Source: 13-2-20CM-68-14 sp046723355
GTDB lineage: Bacteria; Actinomycetota; Thermoleophilia; Gaiellales; Gaiellaceae
Reading direction: 5' to 3'
Assembly: GCA_046723355.1 (NCBI GenBank)
Contig: JBKOUJ010000003.1
Coordinates: 1 to 17,305, forward strand
Length of the DNA stretch: 17,305 nucleotides
Shown here: one piece after another, positions 1 to 6,522 of the stretch
Position numbering within the stretch: the first letter of the stretch is position 1
Layout of the letters: each line of letters starts with the position of its first letter
Program-made: the position numbers and the translations under genes
The notes under the pieces: model-generated
What the model was told of the DNA's origin: nothing
The model's database searches: none
Seen by the model: the letters and a program-made list of their open reading frames with translations, nothing else

Positions 1-80
1 TAGTTGTGCTTGAGCGCGCGCGCCTCGTCCTGGGCGAGGACGACTACTTGGCGGGCTCGTTCGGTGAAACGTTCGAACAC
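1..80 (-). CDS. clpC: ClpC ATPase, N-terminal fragment (cut by window edge)
   Basis: Reading leftward from a GTG at 80-78, the frame gives FERFTERARQVVVLAQDEA and runs off the left edge after 26 codons. This is the characteristic start of ClpC/ClpA-type Hsp100 unfoldases, at the beginning of the Clp N-domain that binds adaptors and substrates. ClpC is a cytoplasmic hexameric AAA+ unfoldase that feeds proteins to the ClpP protease. A purine-rich Shine-Dalgarno-like run (AGAGGGAAG) ends about 4 nt before the GTG and supports this start. Its position at the far end of the lysS side fits the lysS...clpC neighbourhood known from other Gram-positive bacteria. Only the N-terminus is visible, so ClpC versus another Clp paralogue rests on this short but distinctive motif and on the context. 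Confidence 0.88.
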   Translation of the reverse strand, partial: MFERFTERARQVVVLAQDEARALKHN

Positions 81-127
81 GTACTTCCCTCTCTCGGCTA
101 AATGGACCCTACGCCTTAACGCCAGCC

Positions 128-168
128 CACTGTAGCGAACCCTCCGGGGGGCACCGTAGCCCCTCCGG
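128..168. repeat. Imperfect tandem direct repeat upstream of clpC
   Basis: Two copies of the pattern CACYGTAGC...CCCTCCGG lie head to tail at 128-147 and 152-168, with a period of 24 bp; the first copy carries three extra bases (GAA). They lie 48-88 bp upstream of the clpC GTG and between the divergent clpC and epimerase genes. Spacing near two helical turns is what paired sites for a DNA-binding regulator would show. A TANNNT hexamer (TAGGGT, minus strand, 111-106) lies just downstream toward clpC and could be its -10 element. I do not recognise the repeat as a CtsR, HspR or CIRCE site. Apart from this I see no gene in 81-254. Confidence 0.45.
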
Positions 169-238
169 GTCACCTTTACCGATCCGTTACTTGGGTCAGG
201 GAACGGCCTGCGGCACCGGCTCCGTATGGCTTGAAATG

Positions 239-244
239 TAGGCT
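239..244 (+). promoter_or_regulatory. Candidate -10 element (TAGGCT) for the epimerase gene
   Basis: TAGGCT fits TANNNT and lies 10 nt before the TTG at 255. The same hexamer precedes lysS. No good -35 is visible. If used, the mRNA would start only a few bases before TTG 255 and would exclude the alternative TTG at 231. Confidence 0.35.
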
Positions 245-254
245 TCAGGGCGCT

Positions 255-1259
255 TTGCGCCACCGAGACGCGGCCCAGCCGAAAGCGCTCGTCACCGGCG
301 GCGCCGGATTCATCGGATCGCACCTCGCGGAGCGCCTTCTGCAGGACGGCTGGGAGGTCTTCGCGCTCGACGACCTCTCGACGGGCTCGCGCTCGAACAT
401 CGCCCACCTGGAGGAGCGACCGGACTTCCACCTCGTCGTCGAGTCGATCCTCTCGCAGTCCGTCGTCAGCGAGCTCGTCAACCGCTGCGACGTCGTCTAC
501 CACCTCGCCGCGGCCGTCGGCGTCCGCCTGATCGTCGAGCAGCCCGTCCACACGATGGTCACGAACGTGCAAGGCACAGAGACGGTGCTCGGGTACTGCG
601 CCCGCTACGGCCGGCGCGTTCTCGTGGCCTCGAGCTCAGAGATCTACGGAGACCATCGCGACGAGCGGCCGCTCAGCGAGGACGACCGCCGCGTCTACGG
701 CCCGACCACCGAGAAGCGGTGGCTCTACGCCGACTCGAAGGCGATGGACGAGCACCTCGCCTTCGCCTGGCACCTCGAACGGGGCCTCGACTCCATCGTC
801 GCGCGCCTGTTCAACACGGTCGGCCCGCGCCAGAGCGGTCAGTACGGGATGGTCATCCCCCGTTTCGTCGCTCGCGCCCTCGCCGACGAGCCGATCGAAA
901 TCCACGGCGACGGCACGCAGACCCGCTCCTTCTGCCACGTCGCCGACACGATCGTTGCGCTGCGGGGCCTGATGGAGCACCGCGAGCTCTCCGGAGCAGT
1001 CTTCAACGTCGGCTCGACCGAACGCGTGACGATCGTCGAGCTCGCCGAGCGAGTCCGCGCGCTGACCGGCTCCCGATCGGACCTGAGCTTCGTTCCCTAC
1101 GGCGAGGTCTACGGCCTTGGTATCGAGGACACGCTCCACCGAGAGCCGTCGATCGAGAGGATTCGGGCAGCGATCGGCTGGGCGCCCACGCGCTCGCTGG
1201 AAGACATCCTCGTCGACGTGATCGAGTCGGAACGCTCGGCCGCGCCCGGGAGGGTTTGA
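255..1259 (+). CDS. NAD-dependent nucleotide-sugar epimerase/decarboxylase (extended SDR)
   Basis: The predicted protein (about 334 aa) is an extended short-chain dehydrogenase/reductase. The N-terminal Rossmann motif TGGAGFIGSH binds NAD, a HLAA motif follows the second strand, a SSSEIYG strand supplies the active-site Ser, and YADSK gives the catalytic Tyr-x-x-x-Lys. The C-terminal half has the FNTVGPRQ and RSFCHVAD motifs of sugar-nucleotide epimerases and UDP-glucuronate decarboxylases. It probably acts on an NDP-sugar for cell-envelope polysaccharide, but the exact substrate cannot be read from sequence. The frame has no ATG or GTG start. TTG 231 and TTG 255 are both possible, and I prefer 255 because a TANNNT hexamer lies 10 nt upstream and the Rossmann fold begins soon after. 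It stands alone, divergent from clpC and convergent with lysS (36 bp gap). Confidence 0.85.
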   Translation: MRHRDAAQPKALVTGGAGFIGSHLAERLLQDGWEVFALDDLSTGSRSNIAHLEERPDFHLVVESILSQSVVSELVNRCDVVYHLAAAVGVRLIVEQPVHTMVTNVQGTETVLGYCARYGRRVLVASSSEIYGDHRDERPLSEDDRRVYGPTTEKRWLYADSKAMDEHLAFAWHLERGLDSIVARLFNTVGPRQSGQYGMVIPRFVARALADEPIEIHGDGTQTRSFCHVADTIVALRGLMEHRELSGAVFNVGSTERVTIVELAERVRALTGSRSDLSFVPYGEVYGLGIEDTLHREPSIERIRAAIGWAPTRSLEDILVDVIESERSAAPGRV

Positions 1260-1295
1260 CGAAACAACGTCTGCGCCGCCATTCCGCCAATCCCC

Positions 1296-2657
1296 CTAGC
1301 CACGCTCCCGCAGGGCAGGAAAGAGGATGACGTCGCGGACGTTGTCGAGGCCCGCCAGAACCATCGTCAGCCGGTCGATGCCGAGCCCGAGCCCGCCGGT
1401 CGGCGGCATCCCATAGGCCAGCGCTTCCACGTAGTCGGGATCCCCCGGCTCGCCGCCGACCTCCGCGGCCTGCTGCTCGAACCTCGCCGCCTGCTCGGCC
1501 GAGTTGTTGATCTCGGTGAAGGCGTTCCCGAGCTCCATCCCGCCGACGAAGTACTCGAAGCGCTCGACGATCGATGGGTCGTCCTCGGTTGGTCGTGCGA
1601 ACGGCGACAGCTCGACGGGGTAGTCGTGGAGGATGCTCGGCTCGATCAGGGAGGGCTCGACGAAGTGGCTCAGTGCGTGGTCGACGAGCTGGGCCCAGCT
1701 CCGGTCCTGCGACGTGTCGACGTCGCGCTCGTTCAACCTTGAGCGCAGCTCGTCGGCTTCACGTGTCCAGAGCCCGTGCTGCTCGAGAGCTTCGACCAGC
1801 TTGAGCCGCCGCCAGGGCGCCCTGAGATCGACCTCCTGGCCGCGAAAAGTGACCTTCGTGCCGCCGGTCGTCTCGCGGGCGACGGTCTCGATCAGCTGTT
1901 CGATCCGTTCCATCTGGTCGCGGTAGTCCGTGTAGGCCTCGTACCACTCGACCATCGTGAACTCGGGCGCATGCTTGTAAGACATGCCCTCGTTCCGGAA
2001 GTCCTTGCCGAGCTCGTAGACCTTCTCGAGCCCGCCGACGATCAGCCGCTTGAGGTAGAGCTCGGTGGCGATCCGGAGGTAGTAGTCGGCGTCGAGCGCG
2101 TTGTAGTGCGTGACGAAGGGCTCGGCGAACGCGCCGCCGTAGCGCGGCTGCAGGACCGGGGTCTCCACCTCCAGGAAGCCGGCCGTGTCGAGATAGCGCC
2201 TGACGGCCGTGACGATCCGGGTGCGAAGCTCGAATGCCGCCCGCGTCTCGGGGTTGACGAGGAGGTCGAGGTAACGCTGCCGGTAGCGCGTCTCGACGTC
2301 CGTGACGCCGTGGAAGGTGTCCGGCAGCGGCCGCCGGATCTTCGCCAGAAGCTCGAGCTCGTTGACTGCGAGGCTCGGTTCGCCGCGGCGCGCGCGGGCC
2401 GGCGAGCCGGCCACGGCGACGATGTCGCCAAGGTCGACGTCGATCGCCCCGGTGCGGCTCGTGTCGCAGAGGAGCTGGATGCGGCCGGAGCGGTCGACGA
2501 GGTCGAGGAACACGAGCTTCCCCATCTCGCGACGGGCCATGAGGCGGCCGGCGAGCCGGCGATTCTCGCTCGCCTCATTCCCCGGCTCGAGCCGCTCCGC
2601 CTCGGCGCGGACCGCGGCGATCTCGTCACGGTCGGGGAAGCGCTTGGCGAGGCTCAT
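1296..2657 (-). CDS. lysS: Lysyl-tRNA synthetase, class II
   Basis: The 453-aa protein charges tRNA(Lys) with lysine in the cytoplasm. An N-terminal OB-fold (about residues 35-105) would bind the anticodon. The class II catalytic domain follows, with motif 2 around FRNEGMSYKHAPEFTMVEW (about 219-237) and motif 3 GLGLGIDRL (about 422-430). ELGNAFTEIN and SPFAR blocks typical of LysS are present. The OB-fold argues against the shorter paralogue EpmA. It is some 40-50 residues shorter than common LysS (about 490-500 aa), mainly because the helical N-terminal extension is reduced. The ATG at 2657 has no Shine-Dalgarno sequence but a TAGGCT hexamer 9 nt upstream. It lies between clpC and greA, as expected from the conserved block. 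Confidence 0.95.
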   Translation of the reverse strand: MSLAKRFPDRDEIAAVRAEAERLEPGNEASENRRLAGRLMARREMGKLVFLDLVDRSGRIQLLCDTSRTGAIDVDLGDIVAVAGSPARARRGEPSLAVNELELLAKIRRPLPDTFHGVTDVETRYRQRYLDLLVNPETRAAFELRTRIVTAVRRYLDTAGFLEVETPVLQPRYGGAFAEPFVTHYNALDADYYLRIATELYLKRLIVGGLEKVYELGKDFRNEGMSYKHAPEFTMVEWYEAYTDYRDQMERIEQLIETVARETTGGTKVTFRGQEVDLRAPWRRLKLVEALEQHGLWTREADELRSRLNERDVDTSQDRSWAQLVDHALSHFVEPSLIEPSILHDYPVELSPFARPTEDDPSIVERFEYFVGGMELGNAFTEINNSAEQAARFEQQAAEVGGEPGDPDYVEALAYGMPPTGGLGLGIDRLTMVLAGLDNVRDVILFPALRERG

Positions 2658-2666
2658 CGCCGGGCG

Positions 2667-2672
2667 AGCCTA
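2667..2672 (-). promoter_or_regulatory. Candidate -10 element (TAGGCT) for lysS
   Basis: On the minus strand TAGGCT ends 9 nt before the lysS ATG. The start lacks a Shine-Dalgarno sequence, so transcription would begin about 3 nt before the ATG, giving a nearly leaderless mRNA. I see no convincing -35. Confidence 0.4.
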
Positions 2673-2789
2673 ACGGGCCTGCCGTTGGGACGGTCTCGAC
2701 ACGACCGCGTCACACATACGTCTGAATTTCCCGAATAGGATCGATTGTGGGTGGGTGCGGTGGGACCCCGAGTGACGCGCGTCAACCTT

Positions 2790-2795
2790 TAGCTT
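2790..2795 (+). promoter_or_regulatory. Candidate -10 element (TAGCTT) for the dipeptidase gene
   Basis: TAGCTT lies 9 nt before GTG 2805 and no Shine-Dalgarno sequence is present. A second TANNNT hexamer, TAGGAT at 2736-2741, would give a leader of about 55 nt instead. The 147-bp gap between lysS and GTG 2805 holds nothing else that I recognise. Confidence 0.35.
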
Positions 2796-2804
2796 TTGCC
2801 GGCC

Positions 2805-3866
2805 GTGGCAGCCGACCGGGTTCCGTTCATCGACGGGCACAACGACGTCCTGCTCGAGCTCCGCCTCCGGGGAGAGGGAGCACGCCCCTTCCTGAGCCGT
2901 CGGGACGAAGGCCACCTCGATCTCGTGCGCGCGAACGAAGGCGGCTTCGCCGGGGGGTTCTTCGCGGTGTTCGTGCTGCCGGAGTCGGAGGAAGAGCGCG
3001 CGGCAACGAAGATCCCGGAACGGACGCCGCCCTACGCGCAGCCGCTCGCCGGCCCGATTCCGACCGCGTACGCAGAGAGCGAAGCCGGGGCGATGATCGA
3101 CGTCCTCGACGACCTCGTCGCAACCGGCGGCGTCAGGCGCACGCGGGCGCTAGCCGACGTCGAGGCAGCCCTCGACGGCGGCCCACCCGCCGCGGTCCTG
3201 CACTTCGAGGGCGCCGAGCCGATCGAGCCGGACCTCGAGAACCTCGAAGGCTTCTACCGGCGCGGGCTCCGATCGCTCGGGCTCGTCTGGGCACGGCCGA
3301 ACGCGTTCGCGCGCGGCGTCCCGTTCCGTTTTCCCTCCTCGCCCGACGTGGGCGACGGCCTGACCGACGACGGGAAGCGCCTCGTTGCCGCGTGCAACCG
3401 GCTCCGGATTCTCCTCGACCTCTCGCACCTGAACGAACGCGGCTTCTGGGATGTCGCCGCCGAGTCGGAAGCGCCGCTCGTCGCCACGCACTCGAACGCC
3501 CACGCGCTCTCGCCTAACTCCCGCAACGTAACGGACGCGCAGATCGACGAGATCGGACGCAGCGGCGGCATCGTCGGCATCACCTTCCACGCGGGGATGC
3601 TGACCGAGGAAGGCGGGATCGACCTCGCGACGCCGCTCGGCCGCGTGATCGACCACGTCGAGCACGTAGCCGGCCGCATCGGCATCGACCATGTCGGCTT
3701 CGGCTCCGACTTCGACGGCGCCAAGGTCCCGAACGAGCTCGCCGACGCCTCAGGGTTGCAACAAGTCGTGGCAGCTCTCGACGACCGCGGCTACAGCGAA
3801 AACGAGATCGCGAAGATCGCCCACGGCAATTGGCTCCGCGTCTTGAGCCAAACGTGGGGTCCGTAA
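2805..3866 (+). CDS. Membrane dipeptidase-like zinc peptidase (family M19)
   Basis: The product (about 353 aa) is an M19 renal-dipeptidase-type metallopeptidase that hydrolyses dipeptides, often including D-residues. All expected zinc ligands are visible with family-like spacing: His12 and Asp14 in DGHND, the bridging Glu135 in HFEGAE, His208 in DLSHLNERG, His229 in THSNAHAL, and Asp302 in GFGSDFDG. No signal peptide or membrane segment is seen, so it is probably cytoplasmic, as many bacterial members are. I chose GTG 2805; TTG 2796 in the same frame would add three residues. It is a single gene, divergent from lysS and convergent with greA. A role in recycling cell-wall or dietary dipeptides is inference. 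Confidence 0.9.
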   Translation: MAADRVPFIDGHNDVLLELRLRGEGARPFLSRRDEGHLDLVRANEGGFAGGFFAVFVLPESEEERAATKIPERTPPYAQPLAGPIPTAYAESEAGAMIDVLDDLVATGGVRRTRALADVEAALDGGPPAAVLHFEGAEPIEPDLENLEGFYRRGLRSLGLVWARPNAFARGVPFRFPSSPDVGDGLTDDGKRLVAACNRLRILLDLSHLNERGFWDVAAESEAPLVATHSNAHALSPNSRNVTDAQIDEIGRSGGIVGITFHAGMLTEEGGIDLATPLGRVIDHVEHVAGRIGIDHVGFGSDFDGAKVPNELADASGLQQVVAALDDRGYSENEIAKIAHGNWLRVLSQTWGP

Positions 3867-3872
3867 CTCGTC

Positions 3873-3899
3873 GCGGAGGTGGGCTTCGCCCGCCTCCGC
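3873..3899 (+). terminator. Strong hairpin after the dipeptidase gene
   Basis: GCGGAGGTGGGC, loop TTC, then GCCCGCCTCCGC forms a 12-bp stem with one T-G wobble. It begins 6 nt after the dipeptidase TAA. There is no U-tract, so it could be a U-less terminator or an mRNA-stabilising hairpin. Confidence 0.5.
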
Positions 3900-3926
3900 T
3901 CGCAGGCCCCGGCCTTTAGCGCTCCC

Positions 3927-3973
3927 CGCGTGAAGTCGTCATGGCGCGCCGAAGGCGCGCCGGACTTCACGCG
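3927..3973 (-). repeat. Structured palindromic element, copy 1 (at greA stop codon)
   Basis: Outer 11-bp stem: 3927-3937 pairs with 3963-3973. Inner 8-bp stem: GGCGCGCC at 3943-3950 pairs with GGCGCGCC at 3954-3961, with loop GAA. Between the stems is an asymmetric internal loop, read on the minus strand as C on one side and ATGAC on the other. The greA TGA lies within the outer arm. The same architecture, with identical joint sequences but different stem sequences, occurs at 5607-5659 after dusB. It may act as a 3' end terminator or stabiliser, or belong to a dispersed REP-like family. Confidence 0.7.
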
Positions 3974-4440
3974 GCCTTGATCTCGAGGATCTTGTACTTG
4001 GTTGCGCCGCGGGGCGCGGTGACCTCGACGGTCTCGCCCTTCTTGTGGCCGATGATCGCCTTGCCGACGGGCGACTCGTTCGAGAGCTTGTTCTGAGCAG
4101 GGTTCGCCTCGGCGGAGCCGACGATCTGGTACTCGACCGTCTGCTTTCCGGCGACGTCGCGCAGCTTGACCTTCGAGCCGACCGAAACGACGTCCTTCGC
4201 CACGTCCTTCTTGCTGATCACCTTGGCGTGGCGGAGCTGCTCCTCTAGCTTCGCGATCCGATGCTCGAGCAGCGCCTGCTCGTTCTTAGCGTCGTCGTAT
4301 TCGGCGTTTTCGGCGATGTCGCCGAACTCACGCGCGATCCGGATCCGGTCCGCGACCTCGCGGCGCTTGTCGTTCGACAGGTATTCGATCTCCTCCTGGA
4401 GCTTCTTGTACCCCTGTGGAGTAAGGATGACGTCCTTCAC
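3967..4440 (-). CDS. greA: Transcription elongation factor GreA
   Basis: The 157-aa protein rescues backtracked RNA polymerase by entering the secondary channel and stimulating RNA cleavage. An N-terminal antiparallel coiled coil (about 1-75) carries the acidic tip GDIAENAEY, with Asp41 and Glu44 exactly where the catalytic pair lies in E. coli GreA. The C-terminal FKBP-like domain has the SPVGKAIIGHKKGE block. Length matches the family (about 158 aa). I chose GTG 4440 because AAAGGG lies 5 nt upstream and the protein then begins at the usual place; an open extension to 4533 would only translate the leader. It is divergent from dusB. The leader holds a terminator-like hairpin (4455-4480) between a good promoter and the start, which suggests attenuation. 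Confidence 0.95.
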   Translation of the reverse strand: MKDVILTPQGYKKLQEEIEYLSNDKRREVADRIRIAREFGDIAENAEYDDAKNEQALLEHRIAKLEEQLRHAKVISKKDVAKDVVSVGSKVKLRDVAGKQTVEYQIVGSAEANPAQNKLSNESPVGKAIIGHKKGETVEVTAPRGATKYKILEIKAA

Positions 4441-4454
4441 AACTGCCCTTTCTG

Positions 4455-4480
4455 AAAAAAATGCGGCGCTTGACGCGCCG
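4455..4480 (-). terminator. Intrinsic-terminator-like hairpin (attenuator) in the greA leader
   Basis: On the minus strand CGGCGC, loop GTCAA, GCGCCG forms a 6-bp GC stem, followed by CA and then seven Ts (4461-4455). It ends 14 nt before the greA GTG, just ahead of the Shine-Dalgarno sequence. This is a textbook Rho-independent terminator shape in the 5' leader of greA itself, rare in such GC-rich DNA. Confidence 0.7.
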
Positions 4481-4492
4481 TCGCGGGCGGGA

Positions 4493-4521
4493 ATAGTAGC
4501 TATACAGTCAGACAGTCGCAA
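4493..4521 (-). promoter_or_regulatory. Candidate sigma70-type promoter of greA
   Basis: On the minus strand TTGCGA (4521-4516) and TACTAT (4498-4493) are separated by exactly 17 nt. Transcription would start near 4486, giving a leader of about 45 nt that contains the terminator-like hairpin and the Shine-Dalgarno sequence. This is the best two-box promoter in the window. Confidence 0.6.
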
Positions 4522-4534
4522 CCGGATCGGCATC

Positions 4535-4540
4535 TACGAT
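4535..4540 (+). promoter_or_regulatory. Candidate -10 element (TACGAT) for dusB
   Basis: TACGAT ends 9 nt before the dusB ATG at 4550, which lacks a Shine-Dalgarno sequence. No clear -35 is seen; the region upstream is shared with the divergent greA promoter. Confidence 0.4.
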
Positions 4541-4549
4541 TCGCGCTCT

Positions 4550-5608
4550 ATGCAGGTAAATCTTCACGAGCCCTGGAACATCGGGCCGGTTGAGATCCCG
4601 AGCCGGCTCGTTCTCGCGCCGATGGCGGGCGTCAGCGTGCAGGCCTTTCGCCGCCAGGGCAGGCGTTTCGGCGCTGGCCTCGTCTGTTCGGAGATGGTGT
4701 CGTGTGCCGGACTGCACCACGGGAACGAGCGCACGCTCGGGTACCTGCGCATCGCGTCCGACGAGCGGCCGCTCGCGGTGCAGATCTTCGGCTCGGAACC
4801 CGCAGTTATGGCCGAGGCAGCGCGAATGGTCGAGGACGCCGGAGCGGACATCGTCGACATCAATTTCGGGTGCCCGGTCAAGAAGGTGACGAAGACGGGC
4901 GCCGGCGCGACGCTGCTCGAGGACGGCGATCGCGCGTGCCGAATCGTGGGAGCGGTCTCGGCAGCCGTCGACGCGCCCGTCTCGGTGAAGATGCGCCGCG
5001 GGCTCGAGAACGGCTCCCGGCAGTGCCTGGAGCTCGGCCCGCGCCTGGTGGACGCAGGGGCGGCCTCGCTGACCCTGCACCCGCGCTCGGCGAAGCAGAT
5101 GTACACCGGTCAGGCCGACCACTCGCTGACGGCGGAGCTGGTCTCGCTCGTCGACGTTCCCGTCGTCGCCTCGGGCGACGTCAACTCGCTCTCACGCGCA
5201 CAGGCCGTGCTGGCCACGTCGGGCGCCGAGGCGATCATGGTCGGGCGCGCCGCCCAGGGGAACCCGTGGGCCCTGCGCGAGATCCTCGACGGCGGCGCCC
5301 ACGAGCCGTCCCGCGAGGAGGTTGTCGCCGAGCTGATCCTGTTCATGCGGGAGACTGTGCGCGAGCTCGGCGAGTACAGGGCGACCGGCTTTTTGAAGAA
5401 GTTCTACGGCTGGTATCTCGGCCGCGGCCGCTTTCCGCGCGCGTTCAAGGCGGAGCTGACCCAGCTGCCGACGATCGCCGACGTCGAAGCGCGTCTGTTC
5501 GCCGCCGCACCGGGAGCGCGATTCGTACTCGCCCGGCTCGAAGAGGAGCTCCCGCAAGGGGACGATGTCCTCCTGGACCTGCCGATCTCGATCTACGGCG
5601 GCGGTTAA
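4550..5608 (+). CDS. dusB: tRNA-dihydrouridine synthase, DusB type
   Basis: The 352-aa flavoprotein reduces specific uridines in the tRNA D-loop to dihydrouridine, using FMN and NAD(P)H. The N-terminal TIM barrel starts with LVLAPMAGVS. The catalytic Cys108 sits in INFGCPVKKV, followed by the Dus motif TKTGAGATLLED. A phosphate-binding region with GDVNS and MVGRAAQGNPW lies near residues 205-240. The helical C-terminal domain begins near 270 and contains FLKKFYGWYLGRG. The frame is open far upstream through antisense greA, but ATG 4550 is the natural start, just before the conserved core and after a TACGAT hexamer. In B. subtilis dusB sits between folK and lysS; here it keeps that place but points the other way. 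Its TAA touches the structured element at 5607-5659. Confidence 0.95.
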   Translation: MQVNLHEPWNIGPVEIPSRLVLAPMAGVSVQAFRRQGRRFGAGLVCSEMVSCAGLHHGNERTLGYLRIASDERPLAVQIFGSEPAVMAEAARMVEDAGADIVDINFGCPVKKVTKTGAGATLLEDGDRACRIVGAVSAAVDAPVSVKMRRGLENGSRQCLELGPRLVDAGAASLTLHPRSAKQMYTGQADHSLTAELVSLVDVPVVASGDVNSLSRAQAVLATSGAEAIMVGRAAQGNPWALREILDGGAHEPSREEVVAELILFMRETVRELGEYRATGFLKKFYGWYLGRGRFPRAFKAELTQLPTIADVEARLFAAAPGARFVLARLEEELPQGDDVLLDLPISIYGGG

Positions 5609-5659
5609 CCGTTCAAGTCCGGCGCCGGCTGCGCCGGCGCCATGACGACTTGAACGGTT
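5607..5659 (+). repeat. Structured palindromic element, copy 2 (at dusB stop codon)
   Basis: Outer 13-bp stem: 5607-5619 pairs with 5647-5659. Inner 9-bp stem: GGCGCCGGC (5621-5629) pairs with GCCGGCGCC (5633-5641), loop TGC. The internal loop is C on the left and ATGAC on the right, identical to copy 1 read on the minus strand. The element begins within the dusB TAA. There is no clear U-tract. The remaining 65 bp to the coaX stop show no gene. Confidence 0.7.
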
Positions 5660-5724
5660 TCGGTTCTGGCTCGGTAGCGAAGTGCGCGGAGCCGAGCAAA
5701 GCCCAGCTCCGCCTCGAGCCTGGA

Positions 5725-6483
5725 CTATGCCTGGTTGAGCTCCCAGACAAGCCGCAGCCCCTCGAGGGTCAGAAACTCGTCGACGTTGCCGATCGTGGCC
5801 GCGTGCGGAGCGATCAGGTCGGCGAGCCCTCCCGTGGCGACCACAGGGGCGTTCTCGTCGCTGAGCTCGGCGCGGATCCTCGTGACGATGCCGTCGACCT
5901 GGCCGGCGAAACCGTAGACGAGGCCTGACCGAAGCGCCGACTCGGTGGTCTTGCCGATCGCGGTCTCGGGAGCCGCGAAATCGACCTTGACGAGCCGCGC
6001 GGCGCGCTCGAAGAGCGCGTCCATCGAGACCTCGATGCCGGGTGCGAGCACCCCGCCGACGTACTCGCCCGCGGCCGAGACGACGTCGAAGTTCGTCGAG
6101 GTGCCGAAGTCGACGACGATCGACGGCGCTCCGTAGCGGGAGCGCGCCGCGACCGCGTTCGCGATCCGGTCGGGGCCAACCTCGCGCGGGTCGTCGTAGC
6201 GGATCGCCATGCCGGTCCTGGTGCCCGGTCCGAGCACGAGCAGTTGCGCGCCGACCAGCGACGCGAGCTCGTCGTAGGAGCGGATGAGCGATGGCACCGT
6301 CGAAGAGAGGCAGATCCCGTCGAGCGACGCGAGCTCGATCAGCCCACCGAGGAAGAGGCCGAGCTCGTCGCCGGTCCGTTGGGGCTCGGTCGACAGGCGC
6401 CAGCGTTTCGCGAGCTCGCCGCTCTCGAAGAGGCCGAGCGCGGTCTGCGTGTTCCCCACGTCGATTGCGAGCAGGCCGGCCAT
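5725..6483 (-). CDS. coaX: Type III pantothenate kinase
   Basis: The 252-aa enzyme phosphorylates pantothenate, the first step of coenzyme A synthesis, in the cytoplasm. It belongs to the ASKHA superfamily. The phosphate-binding motif AIDVGNTQT (Asp8, Asn11) is at the N-terminus, GPDRIANAVAA starts near 103, VDFGTSTNFDV near 124-133, and YVGGVLAPG near 141-149, all in family order. Length is normal (about 250-260 aa). ATG 6483 lacks a Shine-Dalgarno sequence but has TAGCCT 10 nt upstream. It is transcribed alone toward dusB. Coenzyme A and folate genes share this neighbourhood in many Gram-positive bacteria. Confidence 0.95.
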   Translation of the reverse strand: MAGLLAIDVGNTQTALGLFESGELAKRWRLSTEPQRTGDELGLFLGGLIELASLDGICLSSTVPSLIRSYDELASLVGAQLLVLGPGTRTGMAIRYDDPREVGPDRIANAVAARSRYGAPSIVVDFGTSTNFDVVSAAGEYVGGVLAPGIEVSMDALFERAARLVKVDFAAPETAIGKTTESALRSGLVYGFAGQVDGIVTRIRAELSDENAPVVATGGLADLIAPHAATIGNVDEFLTLEGLRLVWELNQA

Positions 6484-6493
6484 CGAAAAGACG

Positions 6494-6499
6494 AGGCTA
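6494..6499 (-). promoter_or_regulatory. Candidate -10 element (TAGCCT) for coaX
   Basis: On the minus strand TAGCCT ends 10 nt before the coaX ATG, which lacks a Shine-Dalgarno sequence. A plus-strand TAGAGT at 6506-6511 faces the other way and could serve the small ORF at 6523. Confidence 0.35.
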
Positions 6500-6522
6500 T
6501 TGCACTAGAGTCCCCGAAGCAG

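Noticed and set aside
1296..2657. Possibility that lysS is the EpmA-type paralogue
   Set aside because: EpmA lacks the anticodon-binding OB-fold, which is present here at about residues 35-105.
4166..4549. Long N-terminal extension of dusB
   Set aside because: It would be antisense to greA and the extra residues are not Dus-like. ATG 4550 precedes the conserved core directly.
3927..5659. greA-dusB segment as a transposon with terminal inverted repeats
   Set aside because: No transposase and no target-site duplication are visible. Both genes are housekeeping genes in expected places, and each hairpin is better explained as a 3' element of its own gene.
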